From FEN-1219 sp035644475 (GTDB lineage Bacteria > Pseudomonadota > Gammaproteobacteria > Steroidobacterales > Rariloculaceae), in NCBI GenBank assembly GCA_035644475.1, contig DASQOL010000030.1:19086-83085 (forward strand): 64,000 nt of DNA. Direction: 5' to 3'. The position numbers and the translations under genes were made by a program. The number at the start of each line of letters is the position of its first letter. Position 1 is the first letter of the stretch. Below the pieces are notes generated by a model. The model was not told the origin of the DNA. It ran no database searches and worked only from the letters and a program-made list of their open reading frames with translations. Shown here in pieces: positions 63,766-64,000 of this stretch.

Positions 63766-63963
63766 ATGCCTGTCGAGCGTGCCCCACAGTCGGCCGGTGG
63801 TGACCGGCCGCCGAGCAACACGCGATCCAACGGTGTCGACGACCGCCTCCCGGCCGAGCCGGAGGGCGGAAGTGCGCCCGGGCGAGAGATCGGCGGCCCG
63901 AAGGGTCTGGAGCCCACCCGCTACGGCGATTGGGAGCGTGCGGGCCGTTGCATTGATTTTTGA
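63766..63963 (+). CDS. DUF1674 / SDHAF4-like succinate dehydrogenase assembly factor
   Basis: 65 residues from ATG 63766; an in-frame ATG at 63703 would add 21 residues overlapping the likely promoter. The N-terminal 40 residues are Pro/Gly/Arg-rich and low complexity. The C-terminus, GGPKGLEPTRYGDWERAGR followed by CIDF, is the hallmark of the DUF1674 family, whose eukaryotic member SDHAF4 protects flavinylated SdhA during complex II assembly. Small enough to be missed by gene finders. The role in this organism is inferred from the family. Confidence 0.85.
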   Translation: MPVERAPQSAGGDRPPSNTRSNGVDDRLPAEPEGGSAPGREIGGPKGLEPTRYGDWERAGRCIDF

Positions 63964-64000
63964 GTGGCCCGGCGTCGCGGGCGACCGCCATGGATGGCGG

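Overview
The window is about 64 kb of very GC-rich, gene-dense bacterial chromosome. Gene order points to a gammaproteobacterium: map / rpsB-tsf-pyrH-frr-uppS-cdsA-rseP-bamA-skp-lpxD-fabZ-lpxA-lpxB-dnaE-accA-tilS-pyrG-eno-ftsB, then surE-pcm-nlpD and prfB-lysS. The GC content, the GTP-dependent PEP carboxykinase and an SDHAF4-like gene suggest an uncultured-type, Steroidobacterales/Nevskiales-like lineage. The sequence alone does not settle the family. Nothing indicates a plasmid, prophage or large island; no rRNA, tRNA or CRISPR array was found.

Region 1 (1-14.9 kb) is a mixed accessory/housekeeping stretch. It holds the 5' part of galE, a secreted zinc-protease-like lipoprotein with a small partner, a four-PAS/GAF/GGDEF/EAL cyclic-di-GMP protein, dusA, a SAM methyltransferase, a nucleotidyl cyclase fused to an FHA domain, pckG, a DUF11-like secreted protein, a DinG/YoaA helicase and tsaB.

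Region 2 (15-25.4 kb) is the phosphate regulon: phoB-phoR-phoU-dsbB, then an AbrB/PIN toxin-antitoxin pair and a reversed dapE, then pstS-pstC-pstA-pstB. Region 3 (25.6-30.9 kb) has an outer-membrane-type protein, then dapD, glnD and map on the minus strand.

Region 4 (31-55.4 kb) is the conserved translation, envelope and lipid A cluster. rpsB has a good sigma70 promoter and a structured leader. Several downstream genes overlap their predecessor and use TTG, GTG or CTG starts, which implies translational coupling. Three MEP-pathway genes usually found here or next door (dxr, ispD, ispF) are absent from their usual slots, as are kdsA and rnhB. A von Willebrand A-type protein sits between dnaE and accA.

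Region 5 (55.4-64 kb) carries an Smr protein, surE-pcm-nlpD, an Mth938-like gene, prfB with its programmed +1 frameshift, lysS, panB, a secreted SRPBCC-like protein, ygfZ and a divergent 65-residue SDHAF4-like gene.

The most unusual signal is a family of three inverted-repeat elements, at 42905-43361, 51766-51855 and 58252-58347. Each is built from two copies of a palindromic unit with a shared GGGACATGTT core. The bases after the core differ between elements but match perfectly between the two arms of each element. The elements lie at gene ends and supply the stop codons of nlpD and the Mth938-like gene and the likely start codon of lpxB.
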